Positions 8,143 to 16,983 of a DNA stretch of 64,000 bases are shown one piece after another. The notes under the pieces are model-generated. The model was given only the letters and a program-made list of their open reading frames with translations. It was not told the origin of the DNA and did not search any database. Both the position numbers and the translations under genes were made by a program. The DNA comes from CAWEWH01 sp963812775 (GTDB lineage: Bacteria > Pseudomonadota > Alphaproteobacteria > Rhizobiales > Beijerinckiaceae). The stretch's first letter is position 1. Each line of letters begins with the position of its first letter. The stretch is taken from NCBI GenBank assembly GCA_963812775.1, contig CAWEWH010000007.1, forward strand, positions 372,001 to 436,000, in the 5' to 3' direction.

Positions 8143-8763
8143 ATGAAACGCATTTTCTTCGCCATCGTCGCCTTAGTCGTCGCGTTCATCGCATACAGCA
8201 CTTGGCCTATCGTCTCGGCCGCCCGACTGGAAGCTGCGGTCCAGCGTGGCGATCAGCAGGAAGTGGGTGAGCGGATAGACTTCGTTGCCGTGCGGAGGTC
8301 GTTGGGCCGACAACTAGCTCGTGCTTACCTTGCCGAAAGTGGTCGCGGGATAGAATTGGGAGGATTCGGACGCTCCGCCGCGGTAGGCGCCGGCACCTTG
8401 ATAGCTCAGGCGTACCTTGAAGAGATCCTTACACCGCAGAACATGCTCGCGCTATTGCGAGAAGGACGAGTGCCGAGCGCGAACGGTGTAGATCCCGCCG
8501 TCAGGCTTGACGATCGTTTGTCGGGGTTGACCCCAGCAACCACCCGTCAGTTTCTGCGCACCTACTTTTCTTCGGGCTTCAGTAACCCAATGCGCTTCGT
8601 ACTTCGTGCCCGCAACTCGATCGAGACGAGCTATAGTCTAGTGTTCGCACTCCAAGGCTTTGGGTGGCGGGTTGTCGAGTTTGACCTGCCGAGCGCCATT
8701 GTCCAACAGCTCGTGCGAGAACTGACAGCGAGGCAAAGTAAGTCGCGCAGCGACGCGCGCTGA
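8143..8763 (+). CDS. DUF2939 membrane-anchored protein (second copy)
   Basis: A 206-residue paralogue of the product of 3747-4364. Shared features are the N-terminal hydrophobic anchor (FFAIVALVVAFIAYSTWPIV), then AAVQRGDQQEVGERIDFVAVRRSLG, the hydrophobic block EEILTPQNMLALL, and the C-terminal GFGWRVVEFDLP. The two clearly descend from one DUF2939 ancestor but have diverged strongly. There is no good ribosome site before the ATG. The function is unknown; the protein is probably anchored in the inner membrane and faces the periplasm. Confidence 0.8.
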   Translation: MKRIFFAIVALVVAFIAYSTWPIVSAARLEAAVQRGDQQEVGERIDFVAVRRSLGRQLARAYLAESGRGIELGGFGRSAAVGAGTLIAQAYLEEILTPQNMLALLREGRVPSANGVDPAVRLDDRLSGLTPATTRQFLRTYFSSGFSNPMRFVLRARNSIETSYSLVFALQGFGWRVVEFDLPSAIVQQLVRELTARQSKSRSDAR

Positions 8764-8764
8764 G

Positions 8765-8872
8765 GTGACGCGGTCGATACGGCTCGCGATCAAGCAGATG
8801 CGCGAGAATGACCAACGTGACCGTGAGGCCGCTGAAAAGCGGCGCAGCCGACCTAAGACGAAACTGTCCTAG
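8765..8872 (+). CDS. possible 35-residue basic peptide
   Basis: A GTG start just after the DUF2939 stop opens a frame of 35 codons with helical, highly charged sequence (IKQMRENDQRDREAAEKRRS). Its stop overlaps the end of the convergent gene at 8869. It may be a genuine micropeptide cotranscribed with the DUF2939 gene, or a chance frame. There is no family evidence. Confidence 0.2.
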   Translation: MTRSIRLAIKQMRENDQRDREAAEKRRSRPKTKLS

Positions 8873-9195
8873 TTCGGCCGGTGCTGCAAAGCCGCCGTTG
8901 CGAGGGTGTCGCGGATCACCGCCTCAAGAGAGTGGCTCTTTCCAGCTCCGTAAGGCCGGAGCATTTCGCGGGTAATCCTGTCGCTACCAGCGGGCACCCA
9001 TTCCCGCGGCGGCGTGGCATCCACATGCCTACCTTCGATGTAGACGTGGTGTGCAATGCACGCCGCAACCAAATCCGGCGGTGTTTTCAGTCCCCGCGAT
9101 AGATCGTTCAGGGTCATGGGCGTAGACGATTGCCCGACTTTGGCAATGATGCGTAGGAAGAGATAGGGGCTCGAGGCCGAGGAACGTCGTTTCAA
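8869..9195 (-). CDS. YLF/WVP family small protein, HTH-like
   Basis: A 108-residue protein of the same family as 10056-10409 and 30611-30922. Conserved blocks are YLFLRIIAKVGQSS near the N-terminus, a helix-turn-helix-like MTLNDLSRGLKTPPDLVAACIA, and a C-terminal REWVP followed by DRITREMLRPYGAGK. The start is TTG, decided by a strong AGAGGTGA ribosome site 6 bases upstream. No ATG is available before the conserved block. No function is known. The arrangement suggests a winged-helix-like fold, but DNA binding is only inferred. Confidence 0.7.
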   Translation of the reverse strand: MKRRSSASSPYLFLRIIAKVGQSSTPMTLNDLSRGLKTPPDLVAACIAHHVYIEGRHVDATPPREWVPAGSDRITREMLRPYGAGKSHSLEAVIRDTLATAALQHRPN

Positions 9196-10055
9196 GGTTG
9201 ATCACCTCTTTTGCGCCGAGCGGCGCTGTCCGCACCGGCTGAGGTCGATCCTGCCGAAAATGAACGCAACTGCATTAACTTTTGATGGTGCTCATAGGCT
9301 TGTTGCGACTGGCGGCGCGCCCCACCCCGACCAGCCCGGGGCACTTTGGTCCGCTACTCATTTGCCCTCAAAAAACCGCCACATCCTCGTCGCACGCGAG
9401 CGCGGACTTCCTGGAATTGGCAATCAGCTCTGGTTAGGCGACGCTGGCAGGCATCTTTGCCACGGATATCAAGGACCGAGCGATCTGGTTCAGAAGCTGA
9501 TCGGCGTTCTCCTCCTCCCCGAAAGCTTCTTCACGTGATGATACATGACAAGACCCCTCTTCGAGCACTCAAGTGAAAGCGGTGGAGCAATTGCGGACTA
9601 TCTGAACGGTTCCTCACTATCTGCGACCGGTGTCACCATGCGTCTGGTGGCGGAAGGAGCAACGACCCGCGAGCTTCTTGGCGCGGCTGCATGAGACCTC
9701 TGTGCTGTTTGCGTCCCTTGAGTAAGCGTCTCAGCAAGCGAGACCCCGAACAAGCTAGCCGCGCAACGCAAAGGATCGCCCGGATCGTGATCCTTGAGCG
9801 ACCCTCGGTCCCGTAGGACACTCCGCCCGGTGAGCGGGAGACGGTGCGCGGCACCTGATTTCAACGGGCATCGCTGTACCGGGTTCCGTCTCGGATCGCG
9901 AAGCCATGAGAGAACGCGGCCTAATCTTCTGCGGCGCTATCAATTGATGCGGCACGACCGCTCATTCTTGGTATCGTCGCGCATCATCGCAATCGAACCG
10001 CGCACTAAAGGCTAGAGACGCTTCTGCGCTCCCGCCTAAGCCAGGGAGCACGCTC
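9196..10055. other. intergenic region with one promoter motif
   Basis: I find no convincing gene in these 860 bases. The open frames at 9260-9538 (+) and 9598-9955 (-) lack family features and ribosome sites. An exact EcfG-type promoter faces left at 9863-9887. The bases just downstream (about 9857 down to 9760) can form several hairpins, including AAGGATC against GATCCTT, so a small RNA is possible. Confidence 0.5.
9863..9887 (-). promoter_or_regulatory. EcfG-type promoter without an obvious gene
   Basis: GGAAC (9883-9887, minus strand) and CGTT (9863-9866) are spaced by exactly 16 bases. The nearest supported minus-strand gene starts at 9195, about 660 bases away. The motif is either an orphan, drives an RNA, or is a chance match. 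Confidence 0.35.
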
Positions 10056-10409
10056 ATGCGCGAGCAGCGCACGCCTCAAACCCACTACCTGTTTCTGCGA
10101 ATCATCGCGGTCGTATCGCAATCCAGTTGCCCCTTGACGGTGGTCGATCTCGGGAAAGCATTGAACCTTCCTCCTCAATCGGTGGCGCATTGCATTGCCC
10201 TCCACCTCTATCTTGCTCGGACACGGGCACGCGAGCTGCCAATTCCGCCGCCTGTCGACTATTGGGTTCCGGGTGCAGCGGACCCGATCAGTCGCAACAT
10301 GCTCGAGCCCAGCCAGGCGGGGAAAATGCCAGTTGTCCAAGGGGCGATTTCCGCCGCGCTGGATTGGATCGTGCCAAAATTCAGAGATCGGCTCGCTTCA
10401 AATTCCTGA
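10056..10409 (+). CDS. YLF/WVP family small protein, HTH-like
   Basis: A 117-residue protein and the most complete member of the family in this window. Blocks are THYLFLRIIAVVSQSS, the HTH-like PLTVVDLGKALNLPPQSVAHCIA, LPIPPPVDYWVP, then PISRNMLEPSQAGKM. The ribosome site AGGGAG lies 9 bases before the ATG. There is no signal peptide or membrane segment. It is cytoplasmic by inference and of unknown function. It runs opposite to its paralogue at 8869. Confidence 0.72.
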   Translation: MREQRTPQTHYLFLRIIAVVSQSSCPLTVVDLGKALNLPPQSVAHCIALHLYLARTRARELPIPPPVDYWVPGAADPISRNMLEPSQAGKMPVVQGAISAALDWIVPKFRDRLASNS

Positions 10410-10613
10410 GGCAGGCGCACAGTATTCTTGGTGCGGCCAATGCGCTCCGCAGTTTTCCAGCGGTTTGGAGCCAGAGCTGCGGGCTGGTTCTACGAGATCA
10501 GACGGGCAGACGGGCGACGAAGGTGCTAATGAGAGTTCCCTTTTTCAGTGCTGCCGCAGCAGCGCGCCACGCCCTTCACGTGAGTTCGCCCAGGTAAGAT
10601 GCGGCACACTTCC

Positions 10614-11409
10614 TTATGCCGACAAACCAGGCTTGGGATTGGGCGACGCCGATCTTGACGGGGAGATTGATCCAACGCGTGAGGGACGCATTTGCAGATA
10701 CGAAGGGTCAAACCCCGCTCGATTTGCCAGGCCGTCCCAATTGAGCACCTTCATCTTTCCCCTATGCAACTCCACGAGCCCTTCGCGCCTGAGCTCTTGC
10801 AGGTTTCAATTCACGTGTACCGCTGAGAGGCCGAGTGCGTCGGCAATATCCGTTTGCGTCAGGGGTAACGCACAAGTAGTGTCGGTCGTCAGGCCAACGG
10901 CTTTGGCGCGCGTCCACTGCTCACAACAGAGATGAGCAATGCGGCCGGCGGCGGAGCGACGACCGAGTTCCCAGCATCCATTGACGGAAAATCGCTCCGT
11001 CAACGAGCGTCTCGCGCCAAAAAACGTCGCCAAGGCGCGGGTGTTGGCGAATCAGAGTTCGAATATTGTCGTGCGCAATGAAGGCGAGAAGACTCGGCGT
11101 AATGGTTGCGAGTGAATGGTCCATCGTATTCAGGAAGAGCCCCTGCAGGTCGGGAATATCGCCGGCGATGTGAAGAGAGAAAATCTGTCGGGCACCACTG
11201 TCAGTGTTCTTGTAGCGACAGGCAAAGCCTTGGAGGATCAGGATGCACTCGACCGGAGCATCGCCATCGCGGACAACATCCTGACGAGCTCCCACCCGAC
11301 GGGGCGCCATGGGCAGCGCTATCACTGCCTCTTTCTCCTCATTGGAGAGCGGTGTGGTGCTCTCTAGTCTCCGGATGAAGAACTCTCGATGGGGTGCGTA
11401 GCGAGACAT
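10614..11409 (-). pseudogene. Crp/Fnr-family regulator, frameshifted and with a stop
   Basis: The first frame (ATG 11409) encodes a cyclic-nucleotide-type sensory domain with RRVGARQDVVRDGD and FSLHIAGDIPDLQG, then FWRETLVDGAIFRQWM. Near 10969-10975 (a GGGA run on the coding strand) the homology moves to another frame: LGRRSAAGRIAHLCCEQ, then the HTH LPLTQTDIADALGLSAVHVN. A TGA at 10806-10808 then stands where the family has Arg, and homology continues beyond it (NLQELRREGLVELHRGKM). Two independent lesions make this a real pseudogene. Confidence 0.75.
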
Positions 11410-12288
11410 CTTACACTTCCGACAAAACGGGAGCACAGTCGATCTATGAGCGTATGCAGGTTTGGCCGATATGAATTCAGGTATTGGCTCCTGGGGCAAA
11501 TGCTAGCCCCCTCTGGACCCTAGCGCAAAAGGCCGTCCCGATCGTACCCGCGGCGGCCCTTCCGTCCGTTAGGAACGACCGACCGATGCCCTGGGGCCTA
11601 GGAAGCCCGCTGGAGGAAAACCCGCGGTTCCACGCTCGGATCGACGAATGGTTCACAGCCGAAAAAGCAAGGTGTCGCCGAGAGCTAGGGAGGGGCCCGG
11701 GCTGGCTGGATGCCCGAAAGCCAGCGGGTCAGCACCGCGCGGACGCGTGAACGCGCCAAGCAAGCCGGCCCTCGCGTGCGCAGCGATGAATGCAGCCCGG
11801 GCGACCACTAACTACGCTCCTCCCCATCGAACGCCTCCGTGCACAGACTTAATAAAGTGTGATCTGGGATCTGACGCAACACCGAGCTCGCGTCCGGCCG
11901 CGGCTGGATAGCCTTTTTGGCCGGACAGCCTTGTGGCGACCGGGAAAAACTATCGTCGGTCGGGCGGTTCGGTCAAAGCGATGGCTGCCAAGCTTGCTAC
12001 GATGTTGGCTGAGCCCCGGCGCGCGAAAGCTAAGGCCCCTCCCGGTCTCGCGGAAGGGGCCATGGTCGCCAGGCGTGCAAATGGGGACTGCGGATTCCTG
12101 GTGGCCGTCACCTTGCGGTCCGCAGGGGGCGGGAACGCCGCAAGGTCTCGCAGTATGGCGCTCTCCCTTAGACGCCGCCACCAACCGCAGCGCGTTGCCG
12201 CAGCGCGGGAATAGATCGGCGAGTGTGGTGCTGAGCGTCCATCAGCTCGAACGAAACCTTTGGCCAAGCTTCTGGTTCTGCCTTGGTT
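11410..12288. other. gene-poor stretch
   Basis: Nothing firmly supported is seen here. It contains one doubtful short ORF (11586-11750) and a 7-base inverted repeat, GGCCCCT against AGGGGCC, at 12034-12061 with a 14-base loop and no T-run. Several long frames cross the region on both strands but look like shadows of GC-rich sequence. Confidence 0.5.
11586..11750 (+). CDS. possible 54-residue protein
   Basis: The ATG at 11586 opens MPWGLGSPLEENPRFHARID, then EWFTAEKARCRRELGRGPGW. The amphipathic, charged sequence looks more natural than the neighbouring frames, but there is no ribosome site and no known family. Confidence 0.25.
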   Translation: MPWGLGSPLEENPRFHARIDEWFTAEKARCRRELGRGPGWLDARKPAGQHRADA

Positions 12289-12545
12289 ATGGCCATGCCC
12301 GAGCAAGAAATTATTGGCGATGCACTGGTGGGCAACGTGAAGTGGCGCGTCACCCTGAGCCACGGCCTAATCTGCTTGTGGACTGACGATGCCGATACAA
12401 GTGCCCCTCGCTATGTGTTTTCAGCGACCATACCCCTGAGGCGCTTCAGCTGGCGGTCGAGGCAGCGCGTCGCCATGCGGGGAACTCGCCGTCGCCAAGA
12501 CCCATCATCGATGCGGAGAAGTACCACCAGGCCGAGGGCGAATGA
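12289..12545 (+). pseudogene. frameshifted small protein gene
   Basis: The first frame (MPEQEIIGDALVGNVKWRV, then PRYVF) loses sense near 12417-12421. The adjacent frame continues as SDHTPEALQLAVEAARRHAG, then PIIDAEKYHQAEGE, ending in a TGA that overlaps the ATG of the next gene. Such four-base overlaps imply that the two were cotranscribed. The span of 257 bases is one short of a multiple of three, consistent with one missing base. Function unknown. Confidence 0.45.
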
Positions 12546-12739
12546 AGAAGCCGCGCAAGAAGGCGGCCCCCGCCGGCGCCGAGCCCAGACGCTGGGCTGT
12601 CTACATCTTGAAGAGCAAGGCAACGTGGATCGGTTTTGTCGTTGACGCCGGCGATGAGGGAGGAGCCAGGGCGAAGGCGATCAAGGAGCTAGAGATCGGG
12701 CCGGCCGATCAGTGGCGGATTAGCGTGCGGCGGGAATAG
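12542..12739 (+). CDS. small basic protein, unknown function
   Basis: A 65-residue protein with a Lys/Arg-rich start (MKKPRKKAAPAG), then RRWAVYILKSKATWIGFV, DEGGARAKAIKELEIG and a terminal WRISVRRE. This is the pattern of a common uncharacterised rhizobial family with a predicted small beta-alpha fold. The ATG overlaps the stop of the preceding broken gene, suggesting coupled translation. No catalytic motif is visible. Confidence 0.6.
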   Translation: MKKPRKKAAPAGAEPRRWAVYILKSKATWIGFVVDAGDEGGARAKAIKELEIGPADQWRISVRRE

Positions 12740-12756
12740 ACGCACCTCTTGCCTTT

Positions 12757-12876
12757 TCATTCGCTCACCTCGTCGGCGCGGAGCACGAAGCCAGCAGGGA
12801 AATCAGCTTCGCCGCCCGCCGCGAACGCCGCAAATGCCGCGACAGATAAGAGCAGTCTCTCCTCGAACAGGTTCAT
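12757..12876 (-). CDS. possible 39-residue peptide
   Basis: The ATG at 12876 opens MNLFEERLLLSVAAFAAFAA, then GGEADFPAGFVLRADEVSE. It has a hydrophobic middle and a weak GAGCAG ribosome site. It could be a small membrane or secreted peptide; evidence is thin. Confidence 0.22.
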   Translation of the reverse strand: MNLFEERLLLSVAAFAAFAAGGEADFPAGFVLRADEVSE

Positions 12877-13009
12877 CGGCTGCTCACCCCGGCACAATTG
12901 ACTGATTTGAGCCAGATTCGCCCAGCCAATTTATTCCGGGTTATCGGCCCGACCGAACTCTCTACGGGCTGCACCCATCTCGGACGGCCGGAAACCCTTC
13001 CCCGAGTCC

Positions 13010-13228
13010 TCAAGGGTCGTTTTCCTCGTCAGTAGCGGGCCCGAGAGGACCCTTGGTTTCCTTGTCTAACCAGGCCTGGCCCAGGGAGCCCAGCCGGTCG
13101 TACCGTTCAGCCGCCGCCTCCCAAATCTCAGCCGTCTGGATCAGCATTGCTTTGGAGTGACTGTCGAGCACGCTTTCGGCCCTAGCTCTACATCGTCGTG
13201 CTCGCTCTCGCATCTGATCGCTATTCAT
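13010..13228 (-). CDS. small helical protein, unknown function
   Basis: A 72-residue charged helical protein. MNSDQMRERARRCRARAESV and LIQTAEIWEAAAERYDRLG relate it to 7459-7665 and the broken 5753-5958 gene. The inner ATG 13228 is chosen because the family begins there; the longer frame to 13279 adds unrelated residues. GGAAC-N16-GGTT (13240-13264) lies immediately upstream, one mismatch from the EcfG pattern but very close to the start. No known function. Confidence 0.6.
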   Translation of the reverse strand: MNSDQMRERARRCRARAESVLDSHSKAMLIQTAEIWEAAAERYDRLGSLGQAWLDKETKGPLGPATDEENDP

Positions 13229-13512
13229 CACACGGACCGAACCGAATAGCGCGCCGGAAGTTCCTGTGAGCAAATGCAAAATCGCGCTGAGGCAATTGTC
13301 TCACGGGCGCTTGCCTAGAGCATTGACCCTGTCTGTGGCTTGGCCCATGTCGCGCAGCTACCGACGCAACATATTGGAAGAGATGCACTCGTTATCGCGG
13401 ACGCCAGCACGAGCGGTGTGTTGTTGAACGTTGGCGCCTGCCAGCAGCCCGACAAAGGCAGAGACGGCGAATAGCTGGATGGCCTGCTTGCGATCCATGG
13501 CTAGAATGTAGG

Positions 13513-13749
13513 ATGACCCGCCGTTTCCCACCGCCATGGTCCGTTGACGAGAACAAGGAAAGCTTTGTCATCAAGGATGCCGGCGGGCAGGCGTTGACCT
13601 ACGTCTATTTCGAGGGCGACGAAAACGAGTCACGTCGCAGCGTCATGAACCGGCTCACGCATGACGAGGCGCGGCGCATAGCGGCCAACATCGCCAAGCT
13701 GCCGACGCTGCTAGAGGCGGACAAATACCGGAAAGCGACGGGCGAATGA
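13513..13749 (+). CDS. conserved small protein of rhizobia
   Basis: A 78-residue protein. TRRFPPPWSVDENKESFVI, then DAGGQALTYVYFE and LTHDEARRIAANIAKLP, are hallmarks of a very common uncharacterised family in Bradyrhizobium and relatives. It is likely a small cytoplasmic alpha/beta protein. The ribosome site is weak. Its stop overlaps the start of the next small ORF (ATGA), suggesting cotranscription. Confidence 0.75.
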   Translation: MTRRFPPPWSVDENKESFVIKDAGGQALTYVYFEGDENESRRSVMNRLTHDEARRIAANIAKLPTLLEADKYRKATGE

Positions 13750-13895
13750 GGAAATCGAGCAAGCGGATCGCATGGGGCGTGTTCTTGATTGTCGTGGCCA
13801 GCAATGCTGCGGCACAGCATCTACCTGAGTGTTGTGTTAGTCATGTTGGGGAGTTCGTGGCCGTCGCAGCCTCACTAATCGAACCGCCATTTTGA
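13746..13895 (+). CDS. small exported peptide
   Basis: A 49-residue ORF starting in a four-base overlap with the preceding gene. It begins with a signal-peptide-like segment (KRIAWGVFLIVVASNAAAQ) and continues with a short tail containing a CC pair (HLPECC). Overlapping start and sensible signal peptide support it; no family is recognised. Confidence 0.4.
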   Translation: MRKSSKRIAWGVFLIVVASNAAAQHLPECCVSHVGEFVAVAASLIEPPF

Positions 13896-13935
13896 GACAA
13901 AATCGGTGCCTTCGGAATGTCGGCATTCTTGGGCT

Positions 13936-16900
13936 CTAGCACCGAATACCGACCGAGCGCACTGCCGAGCGGAGCTCCTCCGACGTGTAGGGTTTTCTAA
14001 CGAACACGGTCGAGGGCGCTCTGAGCAGCGCGCGCACGTCGCCCTCGTTTTGGCCGCTGGCGATGATGACGGGAAGCGACGGATACATTCCCCTAATTTC
14101 GCGCACCAGCAAGTCGCCTTTGCCATCAGGCAGACCCAGGTCGATAATCACGGCATCGACGCCGCCCGGGATGAGACGCAACTTGTTCATCGCATCGGCT
14201 GCTGAGGCTGCCGTGTCCACCTTTAAACCTGCGTCTTCGAGGTATTCCACGGCCAACATTTGAATTAGAACTTCGTCCTCAACAACAAGGACACGCGCAG
14301 GCGTCGCTTTCGCGTCGAGAATGTCCCGCAGCTTCTCGCTCAGCGCGGCCTGGGTGAACGGCTTGGTCAACAGTTCTACGCCCGGATCAAGCCTCCCCTC
14401 GTGCACAATGGCATTCCGAGCATAGCCAGTGGTGAAAAGCACTTTGAGATCTGGACGCTGCTTCCGGACCTCGTCCGCCAGCTGCCTGCCGTTCATCCCA
14501 CCAGGGAGCCCAATGTCCGTAAACAAGATCGAAACGTCTGGATGGCTCTCAAGAATTTTCAAGGCAGCAAGTCCCGACGGCGCTTCGAGAACAATATATC
14601 CCAGATCGCGCAGTGTATCTGTCGAATACGTCCTGACATCCTCGTCATCTTCCACGACAAGTATAGTTTCATGCCTTGTGCCACGGACGACTGGGCGAAC
14701 AGTTTCCTCCGTGACCTCCTCGGCTTGCGCATGAAAGCGCGGCAGATAGATTTTCACGGTAGTTCCTTCGCCAACCTCGCTGTAAATCTTCACATGGCCA
14801 CGCGATTGCTTTACGAAACCGTACACCTGAGACAGACCGAGACCAGTCCCCTGACCGATATCTTTGGTGGTGAAAAATGGATCGAACGCTCTTGCTTTCA
14901 CATCGGATGGCATCCCCGTACCGTTGTCGGTTACGGCGAGCATTACATATTGGCCGGGAAGCACTTCGGCTTGGGTAGCAGCGTAGCGCTCGTCGAGATG
15001 CATATTGGCGGTTTCAACCGTGAGCTTCCCGCCGGAGCGCATTGCATCCCGCGCGTTAACGGCGAGATTTAAAACAGCTACTTCGAGTTGGTTCGGATCG
15101 GCGTGCGCCCGCCACAGTCCCCCGGCAAGGACGGTCTCGACCGACACATGCTCGCCGAGCGTTCTGCGCAATAGATCGGACATGCCGGTGACAAGGCGCC
15201 CGACATCGACGGATTTGGGATCGAGTGGCTGTTGCCGCGAGAACGCCAGCAGGCGCTGGGTGAGAGATTCACCGCGCCGCGCGCCGCGCATGGCATTTTC
15301 TACAGAACGCCGAAGGGTTCCGATATCGGGGCTGCTATCCTGCAAGTGGCGCTGGAGCGCTTCGAGGTTGCCGATCACAATTGTCAGAAGATTGTTGAAA
15401 TCGTGGGCGACGCCGCCGGTAAGCTGACCTATGCCTTCCATTTTTTGAGACTGGCGCGAACGTTCCTCCATCGCCCTACGCTCAGTCAGGTCACGAGTGA
15501 CCTTTGCAAATCCGATCACTTTGCCGTCGCTGCCCCGGATCGCATTGATGACGATAGACGCCCACAGCTGCGTGCCGTCCTTACGGACCCTCCAGCCTTC
15601 AGCCTCGTATTTTCCGAGTCGTTCGGCGGTGTTAAGCGCATTCCATGGTACGCCGTTCCCACGGTCCTCTTCGGTATAAAACCGGGAAAAATGTGAACCG
15701 ACGGCCTCTTCGCGCGAATAGCCCTTGATCCTCTCAGCGCCGGGGTTCCAACTCACGATGGTCCCGGAGGGGTCGAGCATATAAATCGCGTAGTCTATGA
15801 CCCCTTCCACGAGGATCCGAAACTGGCGCTCACTTTCTTCTAGCTTCATCACGCTGGCGGACAGCTGTTTCGCGCGTTCTTCGGCTCGGGCTTCCAACTT
15901 CCTATTAACTTCTTGAAGCTTTACTTCTGCCTCTGTTCTGGCGGCGATTTCCACCCTGCTAGTCTGGTACAGCCGGGAATTGTCGATGGCGACAGCCGCC
16001 TGGGCGGCTAGTCCCAGCAGGATTCGCTCTGCGCGGGCTGAAAAAATTCCGGGCTGCGCATGGCCGAAGAATAGACCGCCCAATACCTCTCCGCCACGAG
16101 AGTGGACCGGCACTGCGAGATAGCTGCGCACCGGCAGGTGTCCCGGTGGCATGCCATGGTAGGGGGCGCTTTTGCCGTATCGCGGGTCCGCAAGAATGTC
16201 GGCGGAACGCAGTGGGCCGGTTCCCCGGAAAGTCGGCTCAAAAATAGCCGTGTTGCGTGGCATTGGAAATTTCTCAAACGCTTCACGAGCCGCGCCGGAA
16301 AGCGTGTAAAGAGTATATGCTTCGCCGTCAGGCCGCAGAACGTTGTAAAAAAAGGCTCCAAATTCGGCGCCGCTAAGTTCAACACCAGCGTCGGTTACCC
16401 TCTGAACCAAACGTTCAAGGTCAAGCTCCGCGCCGACTGCAATTCCGGTTTGATTGAGCACTTCAAGCGCTCGCGCTTCCTCGCGCAGTTCGGCAACCCG
16501 CGCCTCCAGCGTCTCATTCACTGAAAGCAGCCGGGCCTCAAGATCCTTCCGTTCGCCGATCTCGTAACAGATTCCCCGCAGTGACAAACGTGAACTAGGT
16601 CCCGAAGAAACCTGTCCTTTTCCTGCAACCCAGTGAAATCTGCCGTCCAACCGCCGCACGCGGAACTCGACATAGAAATTACCGGTATCCTTAGCGGCCT
16701 CAATCGCGGCGCCGATCTTCGGGATGTCATCTACGAAGACAGTGCGTTGCCATTCGTCGATGTTCCAAGATACCCTTTTTTTTGGCTCAACCCCTAGAAG
16801 CTCAGCAGCCGCTCCGCCCCATCCCCACCGATGGGTCGTGAAATCGTAGTCGAAAGCGACGATCCCACCGGCGGCTTCGGCGAGCCGGATACGATTTTTA

Positions 16901-16983
16901 GAAAGCTCCGCGCGGGATTTACTTTCACCGACGTTCATGGACGTTTTTGTCGCTGCCTGTTCCGGTGAGAATCGCCTTGGCAT
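13936..16983 (-). CDS. hybrid sensor histidine kinase (PAS-GAF-PAS-HK-REC-REC)
   Basis: A 1015-residue soluble kinase without membrane segments, so it senses a cytoplasmic cue. Domains in order: PAS (about 35-145), GAF (about 175-335), short coiled coil, PAS (about 390-500), HisKA with phospho-His in GGVAHDFNNLL (about 530), HATPase (NLAVNARDAM and GTGLGLSQVYGF), then two receiver domains. REC1 has VVEDDEDVR and LFTDIGLPG; REC2 has VVEDEVLI and IIDLGLPDG. Both keep the phospho-Asp, and no output domain follows. The gene overlaps the end of the MetE-like gene, by 59 bases from ATG 16983 or 14 bases from ATG 16938; neither start has a clear ribosome site. It is probably cotranscribed with that gene. 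Confidence 0.9.
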   Translation of the reverse strand: MPRRFSPEQAATKTSMNVGESKSRAELSKNRIRLAEAAGGIVAFDYDFTTHRWGWGGAAAELLGVEPKKRVSWNIDEWQRTVFVDDIPKIGAAIEAAKDTGNFYVEFRVRRLDGRFHWVAGKGQVSSGPSSRLSLRGICYEIGERKDLEARLLSVNETLEARVAELREEARALEVLNQTGIAVGAELDLERLVQRVTDAGVELSGAEFGAFFYNVLRPDGEAYTLYTLSGAAREAFEKFPMPRNTAIFEPTFRGTGPLRSADILADPRYGKSAPYHGMPPGHLPVRSYLAVPVHSRGGEVLGGLFFGHAQPGIFSARAERILLGLAAQAAVAIDNSRLYQTSRVEIAARTEAEVKLQEVNRKLEARAEERAKQLSASVMKLEESERQFRILVEGVIDYAIYMLDPSGTIVSWNPGAERIKGYSREEAVGSHFSRFYTEEDRGNGVPWNALNTAERLGKYEAEGWRVRKDGTQLWASIVINAIRGSDGKVIGFAKVTRDLTERRAMEERSRQSQKMEGIGQLTGGVAHDFNNLLTIVIGNLEALQRHLQDSSPDIGTLRRSVENAMRGARRGESLTQRLLAFSRQQPLDPKSVDVGRLVTGMSDLLRRTLGEHVSVETVLAGGLWRAHADPNQLEVAVLNLAVNARDAMRSGGKLTVETANMHLDERYAATQAEVLPGQYVMLAVTDNGTGMPSDVKARAFDPFFTTKDIGQGTGLGLSQVYGFVKQSRGHVKIYSEVGEGTTVKIYLPRFHAQAEEVTEETVRPVVRGTRHETILVVEDDEDVRTYSTDTLRDLGYIVLEAPSGLAALKILESHPDVSILFTDIGLPGGMNGRQLADEVRKQRPDLKVLFTTGYARNAIVHEGRLDPGVELLTKPFTQAALSEKLRDILDAKATPARVLVVEDEVLIQMLAVEYLEDAGLKVDTAASAADAMNKLRLIPGGVDAVIIDLGLPDGKGDLLVREIRGMYPSLPVIIASGQNEGDVRALLRAPSTVFVRKPYTSEELRSAVRSVGIRC

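Noticed and set aside
9490..9546. Minus-strand ATG opening MYHHVKKL, reminiscent of the first residues of manganese catalases
   Set aside because: The frame stops after 18 codons and nothing downstream resembles a catalase in any frame.
9598..9955. Minus-strand ORFs below the promoter at 9863
   Set aside because: Low-complexity composition, no ribosome site, and the promoter would start inside or after their start codons.
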